A stretch of DNA of 64,000 nucleotides from Oceanospirillum linum (GTDB lineage Bacteria > Pseudomonadota > Gammaproteobacteria > Pseudomonadales > Halomonadaceae), in assembly GCF_001995095.2 (NCBI RefSeq), contig NZ_MTSD02000002.1, positions 248,001 to 312,000 of the forward strand. Reading direction: 5' to 3'. Shown here piece by piece: positions 1 through 9,685 of this stretch (position 1 is its first letter; each line of letters opens with the position of its first letter). The position numbers and the translations under genes are program-made. The notes below the pieces were generated by a model, which saw nothing but the letters and a program-made list of their open reading frames with translations, searched no databases and was not told the DNA's origin.

Positions 1-1003
1 GCTGCCGGGAAACGGGTTGAAAGCGACGCTGCAAGACAGATACATGGCCGGTATCAAGATCCCGTTCCAGCAAGGTGGTCAAAGCAAAGCGCTGTGCCTG
101 CCAGTCAACCTGGGTAGTAATCATAAAAAACCGGCTGCGTATTGAAAATAGCTCCGCCAATTCCAGAGGTATGGATCGCTCCGTCAGAAACTTTGTCACA
201 GATTGAATCGGCACATATTCAGCTCCCACCAGCAAGGACCTGGCCTGATCCTCTGTTTGCCCAAGCAGGGCAGCAAGGGCATCAGGGTTCGCAGCGTTAA
301 GATTGATCTGGGTATGCGACGGAAGCCCCACCAGCATTTCACTCATCCGGAGGCGATCTTCCGGAGACCCCGCCGCCAGCAGCATCAGCTCATCGGTATC
401 CAAAAGATTCTGGTCTGAGGTCCGATACGCAGGCGTCTGTAACAGGTAGTCATTATCTTCGGCCCCTGTCAGACCTGTCGGTATATTATTCTGGTCGATC
501 CAGTCCAGAGCCTGATCTGCCAGAGCCTCCGGAACACCGTTGATACTCAGTAGTTGCCGCAAGCTGGTAAGATAGCGCACATCGGAATGGCCACCGTCTT
601 CTTTCAGTAGGTTGTTGATATTCAGAAAACCATCCATTGGCAAAATACGGATGCGCAGACTGTCGTCTTCAGAACTATCATGACCGGTGTTCAACAGGAA
701 ATGGTCGAGCTGCCCCCAGGGTTCCGAAGGATGATCGTAAGCCTGCTCTCCTGCCGCCTGATCCTGTCGCCAGTCTTCTTTTAAAAGCGCAATGGCATAA
801 GTTTCACCACCACGAGCATAGGCTTCAAGCTGCTGTTGCAGCTGGTAAGCTCCGGTTTGCTCTGTCCGGATACCCCCCTGACTCATCATACGCGCAGCCA
901 GAATCGCCGCGATAGCAAAAATCAGCAGAACACTGATCAAAGCAACTCCAGACTGCCTGCCACCGGCCCAGACAGGTGGATTACGGGTCACAGGTGGTTT
1001 CAT
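1..1003 (-). CDS. gspK: Type II secretion minor pseudopilin GspK (3' end cut by window edge)
   Basis: GspK is the large minor pseudopilin that caps the T2SS pseudopilus with GspI and GspJ in the periplasm. Reading from the ATG at 1003 gives a short basic leader ending SG, then VALISVLLIFAIAAILAARM, the class III prepilin cleavage site and hydrophobic helix. As usual for GspK the mature residue 5 is not Glu. At least 334 codons are present and no stop is reached before the edge, so only the extreme C-terminus should be missing. The ATG shares one base with the gspJ stop (TGATG), showing translational coupling at the end of the gsp operon. Confidence 0.9.
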   Translation of the reverse strand, partial: MKPPVTRNPPVWAGGRQSGVALISVLLIFAIAAILAARMMSQGGIRTEQTGAYQLQQQLEAYARGGETYAIALLKEDWRQDQAAGEQAYDHPSEPWGQLDHFLLNTGHDSSEDDSLRIRILPMDGFLNINNLLKEDGGHSDVRYLTSLRQLLSINGVPEALADQALDWIDQNNIPTGLTGAEDNDYLLQTPAYRTSDQNLLDTDELMLLAAGSPEDRLRMSEMLVGLPSHTQINLNAANPDALAALLGQTEDQARSLLVGAEYVPIQSVTKFLTERSIPLELAELFSIRSRFFMITTQVDWQAQRFALTTLLERDLDTGHVSVLQRRFQPVSRQ

Positions 1004-1692
1004 CAGATCCCCGTCCAGGCAAAAACACGACGAATAGCGCCATAAGTTTTATGGTTGAACCGGATTTCAATACCATCCGGTAAACGAAATAAATCCGTCA
1101 CTCCCTGCTGGTTCTCTACTGGCCAGAACACCTGCCATGTGCCCTCAGCTGTCACGCGAATATTGAAATGGGTTACGCCGGTCAGTAACACCTGTATATG
1201 CGGCTTCGTGTCCTGAGCCCGGTCCAATACCGGCCAGAGTAGCCGCTGCAGCTCGCCATCCTGCAAACGATAGCCCACACGCTGTTTAACTCCGGTCAAA
1301 GGAAACCCATTGGATACCTTGGTTCCATCATGGGGTGAAGCTGACACCAGCCAATCGGCACTACGGGTGAACTCCAGAGGCAGTCCTCCACGATAATTCA
1401 CAGCAAAAGCGGGAAAAGGATCACCTAATTCATCACGAATAGGGCGACGGGATAACTGCTTCAGATCTTGACCAATAACGGAAACAGCCTTTTGCAACTG
1501 ACTGAAGCTATCGGAATGTTCCCGGGTGTGCTCATAGGTGCGAATAACACTATTGAGTAACTTATAACCCGCAAGCCCAATCAATGCGAAAATAGCAACA
1601 GCAATCAGCAGCTCCAGTAACGTAAAACCCGACTGCAGACGTCTTCCATCTCTCTTTAAATCAGAGGCAGGCTGATCTGTTATAAAACCCAC
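1003..1692 (-). CDS. gspJ: Type II secretion minor pseudopilin GspJ
   Basis: Minor pseudopilin that forms the GspI-GspJ-GspK tip complex of the secretion pseudopilus. The 229-residue protein has a 22-residue basic leader, the prepilin peptidase site G22/F23 followed by TLLELLIAVAIFALIG, and Glu at mature position 5. The rest is the periplasmic GspJ-type beta domain with the family phrase KLLNSVIRTYEHTREHSDS just after the helix. The start is GTG, three bases after the gspI stop, and no better start is visible. It lies between gspI and gspK on one transcript. Confidence 0.93.
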   Translation of the reverse strand: MGFITDQPASDLKRDGRRLQSGFTLLELLIAVAIFALIGLAGYKLLNSVIRTYEHTREHSDSFSQLQKAVSVIGQDLKQLSRRPIRDELGDPFPAFAVNYRGGLPLEFTRSADWLVSASPHDGTKVSNGFPLTGVKQRVGYRLQDGELQRLLWPVLDRAQDTKPHIQVLLTGVTHFNIRVTAEGTWQVFWPVENQQGVTDLFRLPDGIEIRFNHKTYGAIRRVFAWTGI

Positions 1693-1695
1693 GAC

Positions 1696-2133
1696 CTATA
1701 GCTCCGTTCGCATAAAGCTGGTGAGCCGGGCCAGAGCAAAGCTTTTAGCGGAGGCCGTATCGCCATCTTCATGGCGGTATACCTCCAGCTCAACCCGTAC
1801 TAAGAATGGCGATTCCGTGGAAAATACCTGTGCTTTCACAAGAAAGTGCCGCCCAGCCAGCTCCGCCTCACTGCTGCTTTCACCTATTCCAGGAGGCGTG
1901 CCAGCCAAGCGCAGTTCATTCATTTTGTTTTGGGCAACCCAGTTTGCGATCACCCGCTGCTCCAGTTGACTGCTCTGACGCACATAACCGCTACTGGCGG
2001 TAAGTAACCCCGCCGAAGCAACAGCCAGAATCGCCAATGCGATCATCACCTCAAGCAGCGTAAAGCCCTGCTGAGAAAAGGAACGGCACGGCAAGTATTG
2101 CGTTTTTTTAGCATGACAAGAGATATTGTACAT
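1696..2133 (-). CDS. gspI: Type II secretion minor pseudopilin GspI
   Basis: Minor pseudopilin that nucleates the pseudopilus tip with GspJ and GspK. The 145-residue product carries the prepilin motif QQGFTLLEVMIALAILAVAS after a leader of about 23 residues, with the conserved Glu at mature position 5, followed by the short GspI globular domain (VANWVAQNKMNELRL-type segment, here IANWVAQNKMNELRL). Length is normal. The ATG has no clear Shine-Dalgarno sequence, so expression may depend on coupling with the gene upstream, whose stop is only six bases away. That upstream gene is gspM, which is not the usual neighbour. Confidence 0.92.
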   Translation of the reverse strand: MYNISCHAKKTQYLPCRSFSQQGFTLLEVMIALAILAVASAGLLTASSGYVRQSSQLEQRVIANWVAQNKMNELRLAGTPPGIGESSSEAELAGRHFLVKAQVFSTESPFLVRVELEVYRHEDGDTASAKSFALARLTSFMRTEL

Positions 2134-2139
2134 AGGTGA

Positions 2140-2709
2140 CTATTGCACCATATTCACGTACTGGGGGTCAGGGCGGTAGCGTAATGTGATCCTTCGCCGA
2201 GGCTGATCAACCCTGATCTGGCTAAGCTCAGTAAAACGGCTCATCGCAATAAGGAAGTGCTGCGCTTTTCTGCTATCACTGTAACGAAACTGAAGGAGTC
2301 CCGGTTGCTTAGGGTCTGCCCCCGCCTTATGTTGAACCAGGCTTAAACGGTAATCTGGGAGCACCTGCTTTAACCAGGTATCCAGCGGTATCAGATCTAT
2401 CATACCGAACTGATTTAACCGGTTATATGCCGCCAACTGGGCCTGCTCCAGCCGGAGTGCCTGCTTTTGCTGCCAACTCTTACGTTGCTCAACTTTTTGC
2501 ATCACCGGCTGCCAAACCAGTAAATAGAGCAGCGTCAGTAACAGAGCAGCGAACAGTAACTTTAATGCACTGCGATCACGTTCAGACAATTTATTCCAGC
2601 CGGACTTCACAGAGCCTGGCAGATACGCAGAAATCACAACCGGTGCCTGTGCCGTCAGAAAAGTGACTTTACGGCCAAAATCTGCTGCTATGTTCCGATT
2701 TAACACCAT
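2140..2709 (-). CDS. gspM: Type II secretion inner-membrane platform protein GspM
   Basis: GspM is a bitopic inner-membrane protein that binds GspL and GspF in the assembly platform. The 189-residue product has a cytoplasmic N-terminus, the family lead-in WNKLSERDRSALKLL, one membrane helix (LLFAALLLTLLYLLVW) and then QPVMQKVEQRKSWQQKQ, the coiled segment typical of GspM, before a small periplasmic ferredoxin-like domain. The N-terminal arm before the helix is longer than in most GspM proteins. The start at 2709 is preferred because AAGGAGG lies seven bases upstream; an ATG 27 bases earlier has no ribosome site. Its position between gspH and gspI is unusual, since gspM normally follows gspL at the operon end. 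Confidence 0.8.
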   Translation of the reverse strand: MVLNRNIAADFGRKVTFLTAQAPVVISAYLPGSVKSGWNKLSERDRSALKLLFAALLLTLLYLLVWQPVMQKVEQRKSWQQKQALRLEQAQLAAYNRLNQFGMIDLIPLDTWLKQVLPDYRLSLVQHKAGADPKQPGLLQFRYSDSRKAQHFLIAMSRFTELSQIRVDQPRRRITLRYRPDPQYVNMVQ

Positions 2710-2800
2710 CAAATGCCTCCTTCCTTTGCTGTACATTAACCGACTTTACCTACCCATGCTTTTTCTGACATCAGGCTCGAGGCATCACATCCCGAGGCAG

Positions 2801-3385
2801 CTATCCCTTATCACGGGCCTGCACTGAGTACAGCTGATAATCCGGCAACCCGACACCATCACCAGATAGGGTAAGAACCTGATCCGGGTTATCAGGGAAG
2901 TAAAGTGTCACTGAAAAGGGCTGCGTCAAGCCCGACGATGACAGCAACAGCTCAGTGGCAGGCTTATCGGCTACCTGTAACGAAACATGTATCGTTCGTT
3001 CCGGCTGATATTCACCCAGAGAGCGAAGCTCCGGCTCAGACCATTGCCCGACAGGCTGACGTTTCAATACCATCAGTTCAATGCCCGCAGAAGGAACAAG
3101 CCCTTCTGAAACGGTCATCGGATCGTCACCATATTCCGGCTGAAATACCTTGAAACCATAACCGTCAGTCGCTGCTACAAAATTCAAAGGCAGGCCACTA
3201 CGAATCGCTTCTTCTTGGGCGGAGATAAAAACAGCACGCAGACGTTCACCTTCGGCAATCAGCGCCCTCTGGCCGGAGTGGTCGCCCCTGAGGGCAACCG
3301 TTGCTGTCAGTAAAACACCGATAATGACAACAACGACCAGAATTTCAATCAGGGTAAAACCCTGTTGATGATTACCGGGTTTCAC
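2801..3385 (-). CDS. gspH: Type II secretion minor pseudopilin GspH
   Basis: Minor pseudopilin linking the major GspG filament to the tip complex. The 194-residue product has a very short leader (MKPGNHQQG) cut before FTLIEILVVVVIIGVLL, with Glu at mature position 5, followed by GspH-type sequence (AEGERLRAVFISAQEEAIRSG). The start is GTG, six bases after the gspG stop, without a strong ribosome site. Length fits the family. It is followed by a 91-base gap before gspM. Confidence 0.92.
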   Translation of the reverse strand: MKPGNHQQGFTLIEILVVVVIIGVLLTATVALRGDHSGQRALIAEGERLRAVFISAQEEAIRSGLPLNFVAATDGYGFKVFQPEYGDDPMTVSEGLVPSAGIELMVLKRQPVGQWSEPELRSLGEYQPERTIHVSLQVADKPATELLLSSSGLTQPFSVTLYFPDNPDQVLTLSGDGVGLPDYQLYSVQARDKG

Positions 3386-3391
3386 GGGGAG

Positions 3392-3877
3392 TTACTTGTC
3401 CCAATTGCCAATATCCGCATCGGTGCCTTCACCGCCAACCTGACCATCCGCCCCCAGGGAGTAGAGGTCAAAATGGCGGCTTTTTTCGCCGGGGCGCTTA
3501 TAAATATATGCATTACCCCAGGGATCTTCAGGCATCTGAGGCAGATAGCCATCCGGATTCCAGTTTTTCGCGGCTGAAGGTTTTTCGACCAATGCTTTCA
3601 GGCCTTCCTCATTTGTGGGGTAACGGAAGTTATCCAGCTTGTACATATCCAGGGCATTACTGATAGAACGAATATCATTCTTCGCAACCGTTACCCGTGC
3701 TTCATCCGGGCGACCCAGAATCGAAGGCGCAACCAAGGCCCCCAGAATACCCAGAATAACCACAACAACCATAATTTCGATCAGGGTAAAGCCCTGTTGC
3801 TTATGGCAATTACGCTGCGCCGAAGCGTTGTTTTTTGAGCAGATTTCGTCTTGCATCTGTATGTCCTGAGCCTTCAT
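3392..3877 (-). CDS. gspG: Type II secretion major pseudopilin GspG
   Basis: Major subunit of the pseudopilus that pushes folded substrates through the secretin. The mature part begins FTLIEIMVVVVILGILGALV and continues with the highly conserved GspG core (DEARVTVAKNDIRSISNALD, YPTNEEGL, PEDPWGNAYIY, SLGADGQVGGEGTDADIGNW); the last segment holds the calcium-binding loop acidic residues. The total length of 161 residues includes an unusually long leader of about 28 residues before the GF cleavage site; an ATG at codon 8 could also be used. AAGGA lies upstream of the chosen ATG. Confidence 0.96.
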   Translation of the reverse strand: MKAQDIQMQDEICSKNNASAQRNCHKQQGFTLIEIMVVVVILGILGALVAPSILGRPDEARVTVAKNDIRSISNALDMYKLDNFRYPTNEEGLKALVEKPSAAKNWNPDGYLPQMPEDPWGNAYIYKRPGEKSRHFDLYSLGADGQVGGEGTDADIGNWDK

Positions 3878-3918
3878 AAAAATTCCTTCAAATATTCGCT
3901 AATATTATCTAAACAGAA

Positions 3919-5130
3919 TCAGCCAATCAGCTGGTTCATATTCAAAATCGGTAACAAGATCGCCAGTACAATAGTCAATACAACACCGCCCATCGCAATC
4001 AGGACAACGGGTTCAAAAAGGCCAACGACGGTTGCCACCAGCGCTTCCAGTGTTTGCTGCTGCTGTTTCGCCGCACGATCCAGCATACTCTCCAGCTCCC
4101 CACTGCGCTCCCCACTGGCGATCATGTAGAGCATCATGGGAGGAAAACGCCCACTTTGCTCTAACGCTTTAAACAGCGAGGTTCCCTCCTTCACTTTACC
4201 GGCGATCTCACTGACCTGCTGGCGCATAAAATGATTCGGCATCACGGCAGCGGCGATACTAAGCCCCTCGACCAAAGGGACACCGCTACGGGATAAAATG
4301 CTCAGGGTTCCCGCAAAACGGGAAGCATTAATACCACGACTGATTCTGCGGGTCAGACGAAAATCCGTCAGCCAGCGATCAACCTGTAAACGAAATCCCG
4401 GCTTACGGTAAGCAGAAGAAAAGCCAAGAAACCCAAGGCAAAGCAACAAAAGAAGATGCAGGCCAAACTGGTTCAGAAAATCACTCACTGCAATCAGCCC
4501 GGCCGTTAGTGGTGGCAGGTCATTCCCGGTGCGGGTAAAGACCTTCACAACATCCGGCACAACCACCGCCAGAAGAAAACTGACAATCGCAATGGAGGCC
4601 AGTGTCAAAAGCCCTGGGTATAACAGTGCCAGCTGGATTTTCTGACGCGCCTGCTCACGCTGCTCCGTATAATCTGCCAGCTCATTCAGCACCAGATCCA
4701 GATGTCCGGCGTGCTCACCGGCGGCCACTGTTGAGCGATACATTTCAGGAAACGCATTCGGGAAACCGGCCATGCCATCGGCCAGGGTGTGGCCTTCCAA
4801 TACACGTGACCGGACACCCAGTAACAAACTTTTCACCTTTGGCCGTTCAGACTGGGCGGCGACCGCCTGAAGCACCTCTTCCAACGGCATTGCCGCCTGT
4901 ACCAACGTCGCCATTTGACGAGTGCAGAGCGCCAGCTCTTTAACCGACATACCGGGGCCGGCAAGAAACCGGCTGGGCTTACTTCCGGCATTAACAACGG
5001 GCTCAACAGATACCGCAATCAACCCCTGATCACGAAGCAGCTGGCGAATATGACGAGGGCTTTCACCCTCCATAACACCTTTCTTTTTCGCCCCTGAGCT
5101 GGTGACAGCCTGATAATTAAAAGCAGCCAT
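3919..5130 (-). CDS. gspF: Type II secretion inner-membrane platform protein GspF
   Basis: Polytopic core of the T2SS assembly platform, contacting the GspE ATPase and GspL/GspM. The 403-residue protein starts MAAFNYQAVTSSGAKKKGV, typical for GspF, and contains two GspF domains (about residues 68-190 and 270-395), each followed by membrane helices such as LASIAIVSFLLAVVVPDVV and VLIAMGGVVLTIVLAILLP. The ATG at 5130 was chosen over an in-frame TTG at 5136 that overlaps the gspE stop. The start follows the gspE stop by two bases. Confidence 0.95.
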   Translation of the reverse strand: MAAFNYQAVTSSGAKKKGVMEGESPRHIRQLLRDQGLIAVSVEPVVNAGSKPSRFLAGPGMSVKELALCTRQMATLVQAAMPLEEVLQAVAAQSERPKVKSLLLGVRSRVLEGHTLADGMAGFPNAFPEMYRSTVAAGEHAGHLDLVLNELADYTEQREQARQKIQLALLYPGLLTLASIAIVSFLLAVVVPDVVKVFTRTGNDLPPLTAGLIAVSDFLNQFGLHLLLLLCLGFLGFSSAYRKPGFRLQVDRWLTDFRLTRRISRGINASRFAGTLSILSRSGVPLVEGLSIAAAVMPNHFMRQQVSEIAGKVKEGTSLFKALEQSGRFPPMMLYMIASGERSGELESMLDRAAKQQQQTLEALVATVVGLFEPVVLIAMGGVVLTIVLAILLPILNMNQLIG

Positions 5131-5132
5131 GA

Positions 5133-6728
5133 TCAATCATCCCGGGTCACACGCAGTACCTCTTCAACGGTGGTGACACCGGCCCTTACCAGGCGCAGGC
5201 CATCCTGCCGGATCGTCTGATAAGACTCGCCATTCAGAGCTGTTGCCTGCTTCAGATATTGCTCAACCTCCTGCTCACCGGCTTGCTGATGAATCAGGCG
5301 GCGTATATCTTCATCTACCGCTAACAGTTCATAGATACCGGTTCGTCCCCGGTATCCCTGCTGATTACAGTGTGGACAGCCCTGCGCATGGTAGAGGGTT
5401 ACCGAGTCTGAAGCCGATAACCCCATCAGTCTGCGCTCGGTATCATCCGGTTCGTAGGGTGAACGGCACTCGGTGCAAAGCACCCGAACCAGGCGCTGTG
5501 CCAGGACACCTAACAGGCTTGAAGCCAACAGAAAGGGTTCAACCCCCATATCCTGTAAACGGGTCACCGCACCGGCGGCAGTATTAGTGTGCAAGGTAGA
5601 CAAAACAAGGTGCCCCGTAAGACTGGCCTGCACGGCTATCTCAGCGGTTTCAATGTCGCGGATTTCACCCACCATCACCACATCAGGATCCTGACGTAAC
5701 ATGGCACGAAGGCCACGGGCAAAGGTCATATCAACCTTGGGGTTAACCTGTGTCTGACCCACACCTTCCAGGTTGTACTCAATAGGATCTTCCACCGTCA
5801 TAATATTACGGCTGGAATCATTCAAAGCGGTCAGGGAGGCATAGAGCGTGGTGGTTTTACCTGAGCCGGTTGGCCCGGTCACCAGAAAAATGCCATGGGG
5901 CTTGGCCAACAGGTTTTTCAACCCTGCATGAACCTGTTCCGACATACCCAGCTGCGCCAGATCCATACGCCCAGCGTTCTTATCCAGAATACGCAGTACC
6001 ACCCGTTCACCATTACTGGAGGGTAACGTTGAAACACGAACATCCACTTCACGGCCACCCAGACGCAGCGATATACGCCCATCCTGTGGCACCCGTTTTT
6101 CAGCGATATCCAGTTTAGCCATCACCTTAATACGTGAGATCAGCAACGGGGCCAACGCCCGCTTTGGCTCGACGACAGGTCGCAAAATACCATCAACACG
6201 AAAACGGACGACAAGGCGCTTTTCAAACGTCTCAATATGAATATCAGAGACACCATCGCGAATGGCTTCCTGCAACAGGCCATTAATCAGGCGAATAATG
6301 GGGGCATCATCCTGCTGATCCAACAGATCTTCTGTTTCAGAAACCGAGTCCGCAAGACTGGCCAGATCCATCTGGTCGCCGATACCCTGCACCATCTGCA
6401 GTGTTTCGGAGGAGTCTGATTGGTAACTTTGGGTAAGCTGCTGCTCAAATATCTCTGGAGCCAACACCTCAAGCGCATCCGGTGTACCACAGACGCGAAT
6501 CGCTTCACCTAACGCCGTCGTATTCAGAGGTTCACGGGCGTAACAAACCAAGCCGCGCTCACTGAGGGTCAACAAAACCCCTTGTTTCTTGGCAAAGGTG
6601 AAAGGAAGTGCTGTAAAAACCGTAAGGCCGGATAAAAAAGGCAGTGCCTTTGCACTTTCTGAGAGGGTCGGTGCCCCCTCTGCAGAGGTATCCGGTGAGA
6701 CTGGGGTTGCAGGAAAATCCGGGCACAT
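5133..6728 (-). CDS. gspE: Type II secretion assembly ATPase GspE
   Basis: Cytoplasmic hexameric ATPase that drives pseudopilus assembly. The 531-residue protein has an N-terminal GspL-binding region, the Walker A motif GPTGSGKT at residues 285-292, Walker B/His-box sequence [20 protein letters not shown] and [12 protein letters not shown], and the zinc-binding tetracysteine module (CTEC then CPHC about 40 residues later, followed by [12 protein letters not shown]). The ATG at 6728 has GGAAGG upstream and follows the gspD stop directly (TGATATG); longer readings would overlap gspD by over 130 bases and are unlikely. Confidence 0.96.
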   Translation of the reverse strand: MCPDFPATPVSPDTSAEGAPTLSESAKALPFLSGLTVFTALPFTFAKKQGVLLTLSERGLVCYAREPLNTTALGEAIRVCGTPDALEVLAPEIFEQQLTQSYQSDSSETLQMVQGIGDQMDLASLADSVSETEDLLDQQDDAPIIRLINGLLQEAIRDGVSDIHIETFEKRLVVRFRVDGILRPVVEPKRALAPLLISRIKVMAKLDIAEKRVPQDGRISLRLGGREVDVRVSTLPSSNGERVVLRILDKNAGRMDLAQLGMSEQVHAGLKNLLAKPHGIFLVTGPTGSGKTTTLYASLTALNDSSRNIMTVEDPIEYNLEGVGQTQVNPKVDMTFARGLRAMLRQDPDVVMVGEIRDIETAEIAVQASLTGHLVLSTLHTNTAAGAVTRLQDMGVEPFLLASSLLGVLAQRLVRVLCTECRSPYEPDDTERRLMGLSASDSVTLYHAQGCPHCNQQGYRGRTGIYELLAVDEDIRRLIHQQAGEQEVEQYLKQATALNGESYQTIRQDGLRLVRAGVTTVEEVLRVTRDD

Positions 6729-6729
6729 A

Positions 6730-8631
6730 TCAATCCTTCCCACCCTCAAATAACTGCTCGACACTCCCCTGCGCCGATTGTCCTGCGTCACCACCGTGTC
6801 GGTCCTGCAGTTCGCCGTTATAGGCACCAACACGGTATATCCCTTGATATTTTGCATCAGCAATGGCTTTCAGCCGGTTGCTGTCGCGAATAATTTTAGG
6901 GCGCAGAAATACCAGCAGATTACGCTTTGTTTTTGTGATCTGGGTGCTGCGAAAAAGCGCACCGATAAGAGGAATATCACCTAAAAGCGGAACTTTACTG
7001 ACGGATTCCTGAATATCATCCTGAATCAAACCGCCTAACACAATCGTTTCACCGTCAGATACCAGAATCGTAGTATCAATGGAGCGTTTATTCGTAATAC
7101 GGTCGGCTGACCCTGTGGCCAATGGGTTGTCGGACGCCACTAATGAAGAAACCTCCTGCAAAACCTCGAGACGCACACTATCATCATCATTGATTTGAGG
7201 TTTAACTTTGAGAGTCACCCCCACATCTTCCCGGCTGATCGTGGTAAAAGGGTTTGTAGTGGTTGAACTGGTCGTTGTACCGGTCAGAAAAGGGACATTC
7301 TGGCCAACAACAAACTCTGCTTCTTCATTATCCAGCGTCATAACACTCGGTGTTGAAAGCAGGTTCGCATTCGATGTTGTCGCCAGAGCCTGAACCAGAA
7401 GCCCTAAATCCTGCCCATCAACAGAACCACTGCCACCTAAAAAAGCACCACTGACTTTACCTATTGTCGCCGCACCTCCGGTTGTTACCGCATCAGAGAT
7501 TAAACTGGCACCGGAAACCCCCGCATTACCAAAGCTGGTTCCGCCAACAGGCCCGTTCTCAAAATCACCCACAAGCCACTGGACGCCCAGTTGCTCACCA
7601 TTACTGCCACTCACCTCCACAATAACCGCCTCAATTAACACCTGCGACCGGCGGATATCCAGCTGAGAAACCAGACTTTTTACTTCGGACATCACCATAG
7701 GTTCGGCCCGAATCACAAGGGCATTTAAAGACTCATCAGCTTGGAACTGAGCTTTTGTCACCGTCATAGGGGCTTTCTCAGAGGAGGAAGATGTATCATT
7801 GATCACCTTATCCAGTAACTCGGCCACCTTGACAGCTTCAGCATAATTCAACTGAATAACCTGTGTAACGCCCTTGCTTTCAAAGGGCTTATCCAGCTTA
7901 GCGATCAGATTCTTTATACGTTGACGATCAGGGTCACTCCCCTTGAGTATCAGTCGGTTAGAACGCTCATCAGCCACAATAGTAAAGCGACCATCCTGGT
8001 TTTTAGCTTTACTGCCAGACTGTGCAGATTCTAACTCTTCAATCAGGGTTGCCAAATCACCAACCCAGGCATGCTGCAGACTGATCACTTCGATCTGCTC
8101 ATCTTTACCCGCATCTATCCTTGAAATAATCCTCTTCAGGCGTTCAATGTTAGCCCCATGGTCAGAGATAATCAGTGCATTAGACGACTGAACCCCCGCC
8201 AGATGACCATACTGAGGAACCAGAGGCCGCAGCACGGGAACAACTTCCGATACTGTTGCAGACTTTAATTGAATGACCTCAGTAAGGAAGCTATCACCAG
8301 TACGAATTGCAGACCGGTTACCTTCCTGCTTACTTGTTGCGTTTGGAATAATTTTGATCGCGCCATCATCAGTCTCAACAGCAACAAAGCCATGAACATT
8401 CAGGACAGAAAGAAAGAGTTGATATACAGCCTCATCATCCATTGATGCCTTGGAAATAACCGTGACCCGCCCTTTAACCCTGGGGTCCACAATAAAGCTT
8501 TTACCGGTGAAGTCGGCGATCTGACTGATAAAAGCATCAATTTCGGCATCTTTAATATTCACTTTCCACTGCCCGGCAGATACCGGCAGTGAAAAAATCA
8601 GAACGCTGATGAGTATTATTTTTTTAAACAC
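6730..8631 (-). CDS. gspD: Type II secretion outer-membrane secretin GspD
   Basis: Outer-membrane channel of the T2SS. The 633-residue protein has an N-terminal signal peptide ([18 protein letters not shown]), the N0 domain ([20 protein letters not shown]), repeated N1-N3 KH-like domains (ending [20 protein letters not shown]), and the secretin beta-barrel with [10 protein letters not shown] and the C-terminal [11 protein letters not shown]. The start is taken as GTG at 8631 because GGAG lies six bases upstream and it opens right before the signal peptide; an in-frame TTG 39 bases earlier lacks a ribosome site. A 136-base gap separates it from gspC. Confidence 0.96.
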   Translation of the reverse strand: MFKKIILISVLIFSLPVSAGQWKVNIKDAEIDAFISQIADFTGKSFIVDPRVKGRVTVISKASMDDEAVYQLFLSVLNVHGFVAVETDDGAIKIIPNATSKQEGNRSAIRTGDSFLTEVIQLKSATVSEVVPVLRPLVPQYGHLAGVQSSNALIISDHGANIERLKRIISRIDAGKDEQIEVISLQHAWVGDLATLIEELESAQSGSKAKNQDGRFTIVADERSNRLILKGSDPDRQRIKNLIAKLDKPFESKGVTQVIQLNYAEAVKVAELLDKVINDTSSSSEKAPMTVTKAQFQADESLNALVIRAEPMVMSEVKSLVSQLDIRRSQVLIEAVIVEVSGSNGEQLGVQWLVGDFENGPVGGTSFGNAGVSGASLISDAVTTGGAATIGKVSGAFLGGSGSVDGQDLGLLVQALATTSNANLLSTPSVMTLDNEEAEFVVGQNVPFLTGTTTSSTTTNPFTTISREDVGVTLKVKPQINDDDSVRLEVLQEVSSLVASDNPLATGSADRITNKRSIDTTILVSDGETIVLGGLIQDDIQESVSKVPLLGDIPLIGALFRSTQITKTKRNLLVFLRPKIIRDSNRLKAIADAKYQGIYRVGAYNGELQDRHGGDAGQSAQGSVEQLFEGGKD

Positions 8632-8767
8632 CGAAACTCCATTTTTATCTGTGAGTCTGTCTGTTGCCAATGTTTGATTTCAGGATGACCGGCCAGTGAC
8701 AAGAATACCTTAAAATACAAACAATAACGATTCTCAGAAACCTTATTTAAGGAAAAATTTAACAAAC

Positions 8768-9685
8768 TTAACGTGTTACAGGAAAAGTAACAGCAAACTG
8801 CCGGGAGCCACGCTGAATCATCACCTCTACCTCCTGCTTTTGGGAAAGAGTTCCCAGCAGCTGAGCATCCGATTGAGGGTCACCCAGGGCTGTTCCGTTA
8901 ACCGATAAGATCACATCGCCCATCTCCAGCCCTGCGGACGTCAGCAGGGAGGCATACGGACTATCCCCTACCTGATAGCCACCATTAGCCGCAGGTGTTA
9001 TTCCCGCTTCACCAAGCAGCCTCACAGGATCTTCCTGCATTTTCTTCTGGTATTTGCGCATAAAGGCCGCTGCGTTCAATCTGCGTATATCACTGCCCAA
9101 CTCTGTTTGAGGAAGGTTCTGAACAGCCCTGGGAACAGAAGGCGAAGAGGTAACAGCCCGCTGAGCAGCAGATACCTTGGGTTCCGGTAAGCGCTGAACA
9201 GGTGACAATACTCCGGAACCGCCTGATGTGCGGAAGTACAGCACCTCTGAGCGCCCTTTACGGTTCAGCAGCACACGGTCATCGTATACCGTTTTCAGGT
9301 AAATACCGGACTCAACCTCGTCACCGGTCTTGTAGTAACGGGCTTTTTTGTTCAGCGTCGCAATGATAGCGCCAGAGTCAGCATTATCCGGGGCAACAAA
9401 AACGGCACTCAGTACCATTTTTAGAGGTGTTGACGGAGCCTGCACCGGCTCCTCCACGGCATCGTCCTGATCAAAAAGGCGCTGATATGCTAATTCAGAA
9501 GGGATAAGGTCTGGGCGCTGGCCTGCAATTAGCCAGGATTCAACAGCCTGATTAGAAAGCACCACATTGTCTGGGTCAGAGAACTGCAGAGCAGCAAGCG
9601 CACCCAATTGCCATCCCACAATACCGGTCAGGAGGGCACCCGTCAGGGGTGCCAAAGCGGCCTGAAGCTTATGCCATAGCATCAT
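8768..9685 (-). CDS. gspC: Type II secretion inner-membrane protein GspC
   Basis: GspC links the inner-membrane platform to the secretin and helps select substrates. The 305-residue protein has a cytoplasmic N-terminus, one membrane helix (about residues 10-35), a Pro-rich linker, the homology-region domain (LKMVLSAVFVAP through DDRVLLNRKGRSEVLYF) and a C-terminal PDZ domain (YASLLTSAGLEMGDVILSVN). Two adjacent ATG codons (TGATGATG) overlap the gspN stop, with AAGG upstream, so the exact start is uncertain by one codon. Confidence 0.93.
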   Translation of the reverse strand: MMLWHKLQAALAPLTGALLTGIVGWQLGALAALQFSDPDNVVLSNQAVESWLIAGQRPDLIPSELAYQRLFDQDDAVEEPVQAPSTPLKMVLSAVFVAPDNADSGAIIATLNKKARYYKTGDEVESGIYLKTVYDDRVLLNRKGRSEVLYFRTSGGSGVLSPVQRLPEPKVSAAQRAVTSSPSVPRAVQNLPQTELGSDIRRLNAAAFMRKYQKKMQEDPVRLLGEAGITPAANGGYQVGDSPYASLLTSAGLEMGDVILSVNGTALGDPQSDAQLLGTLSQKQEVEVMIQRGSRQFAVTFPVTR

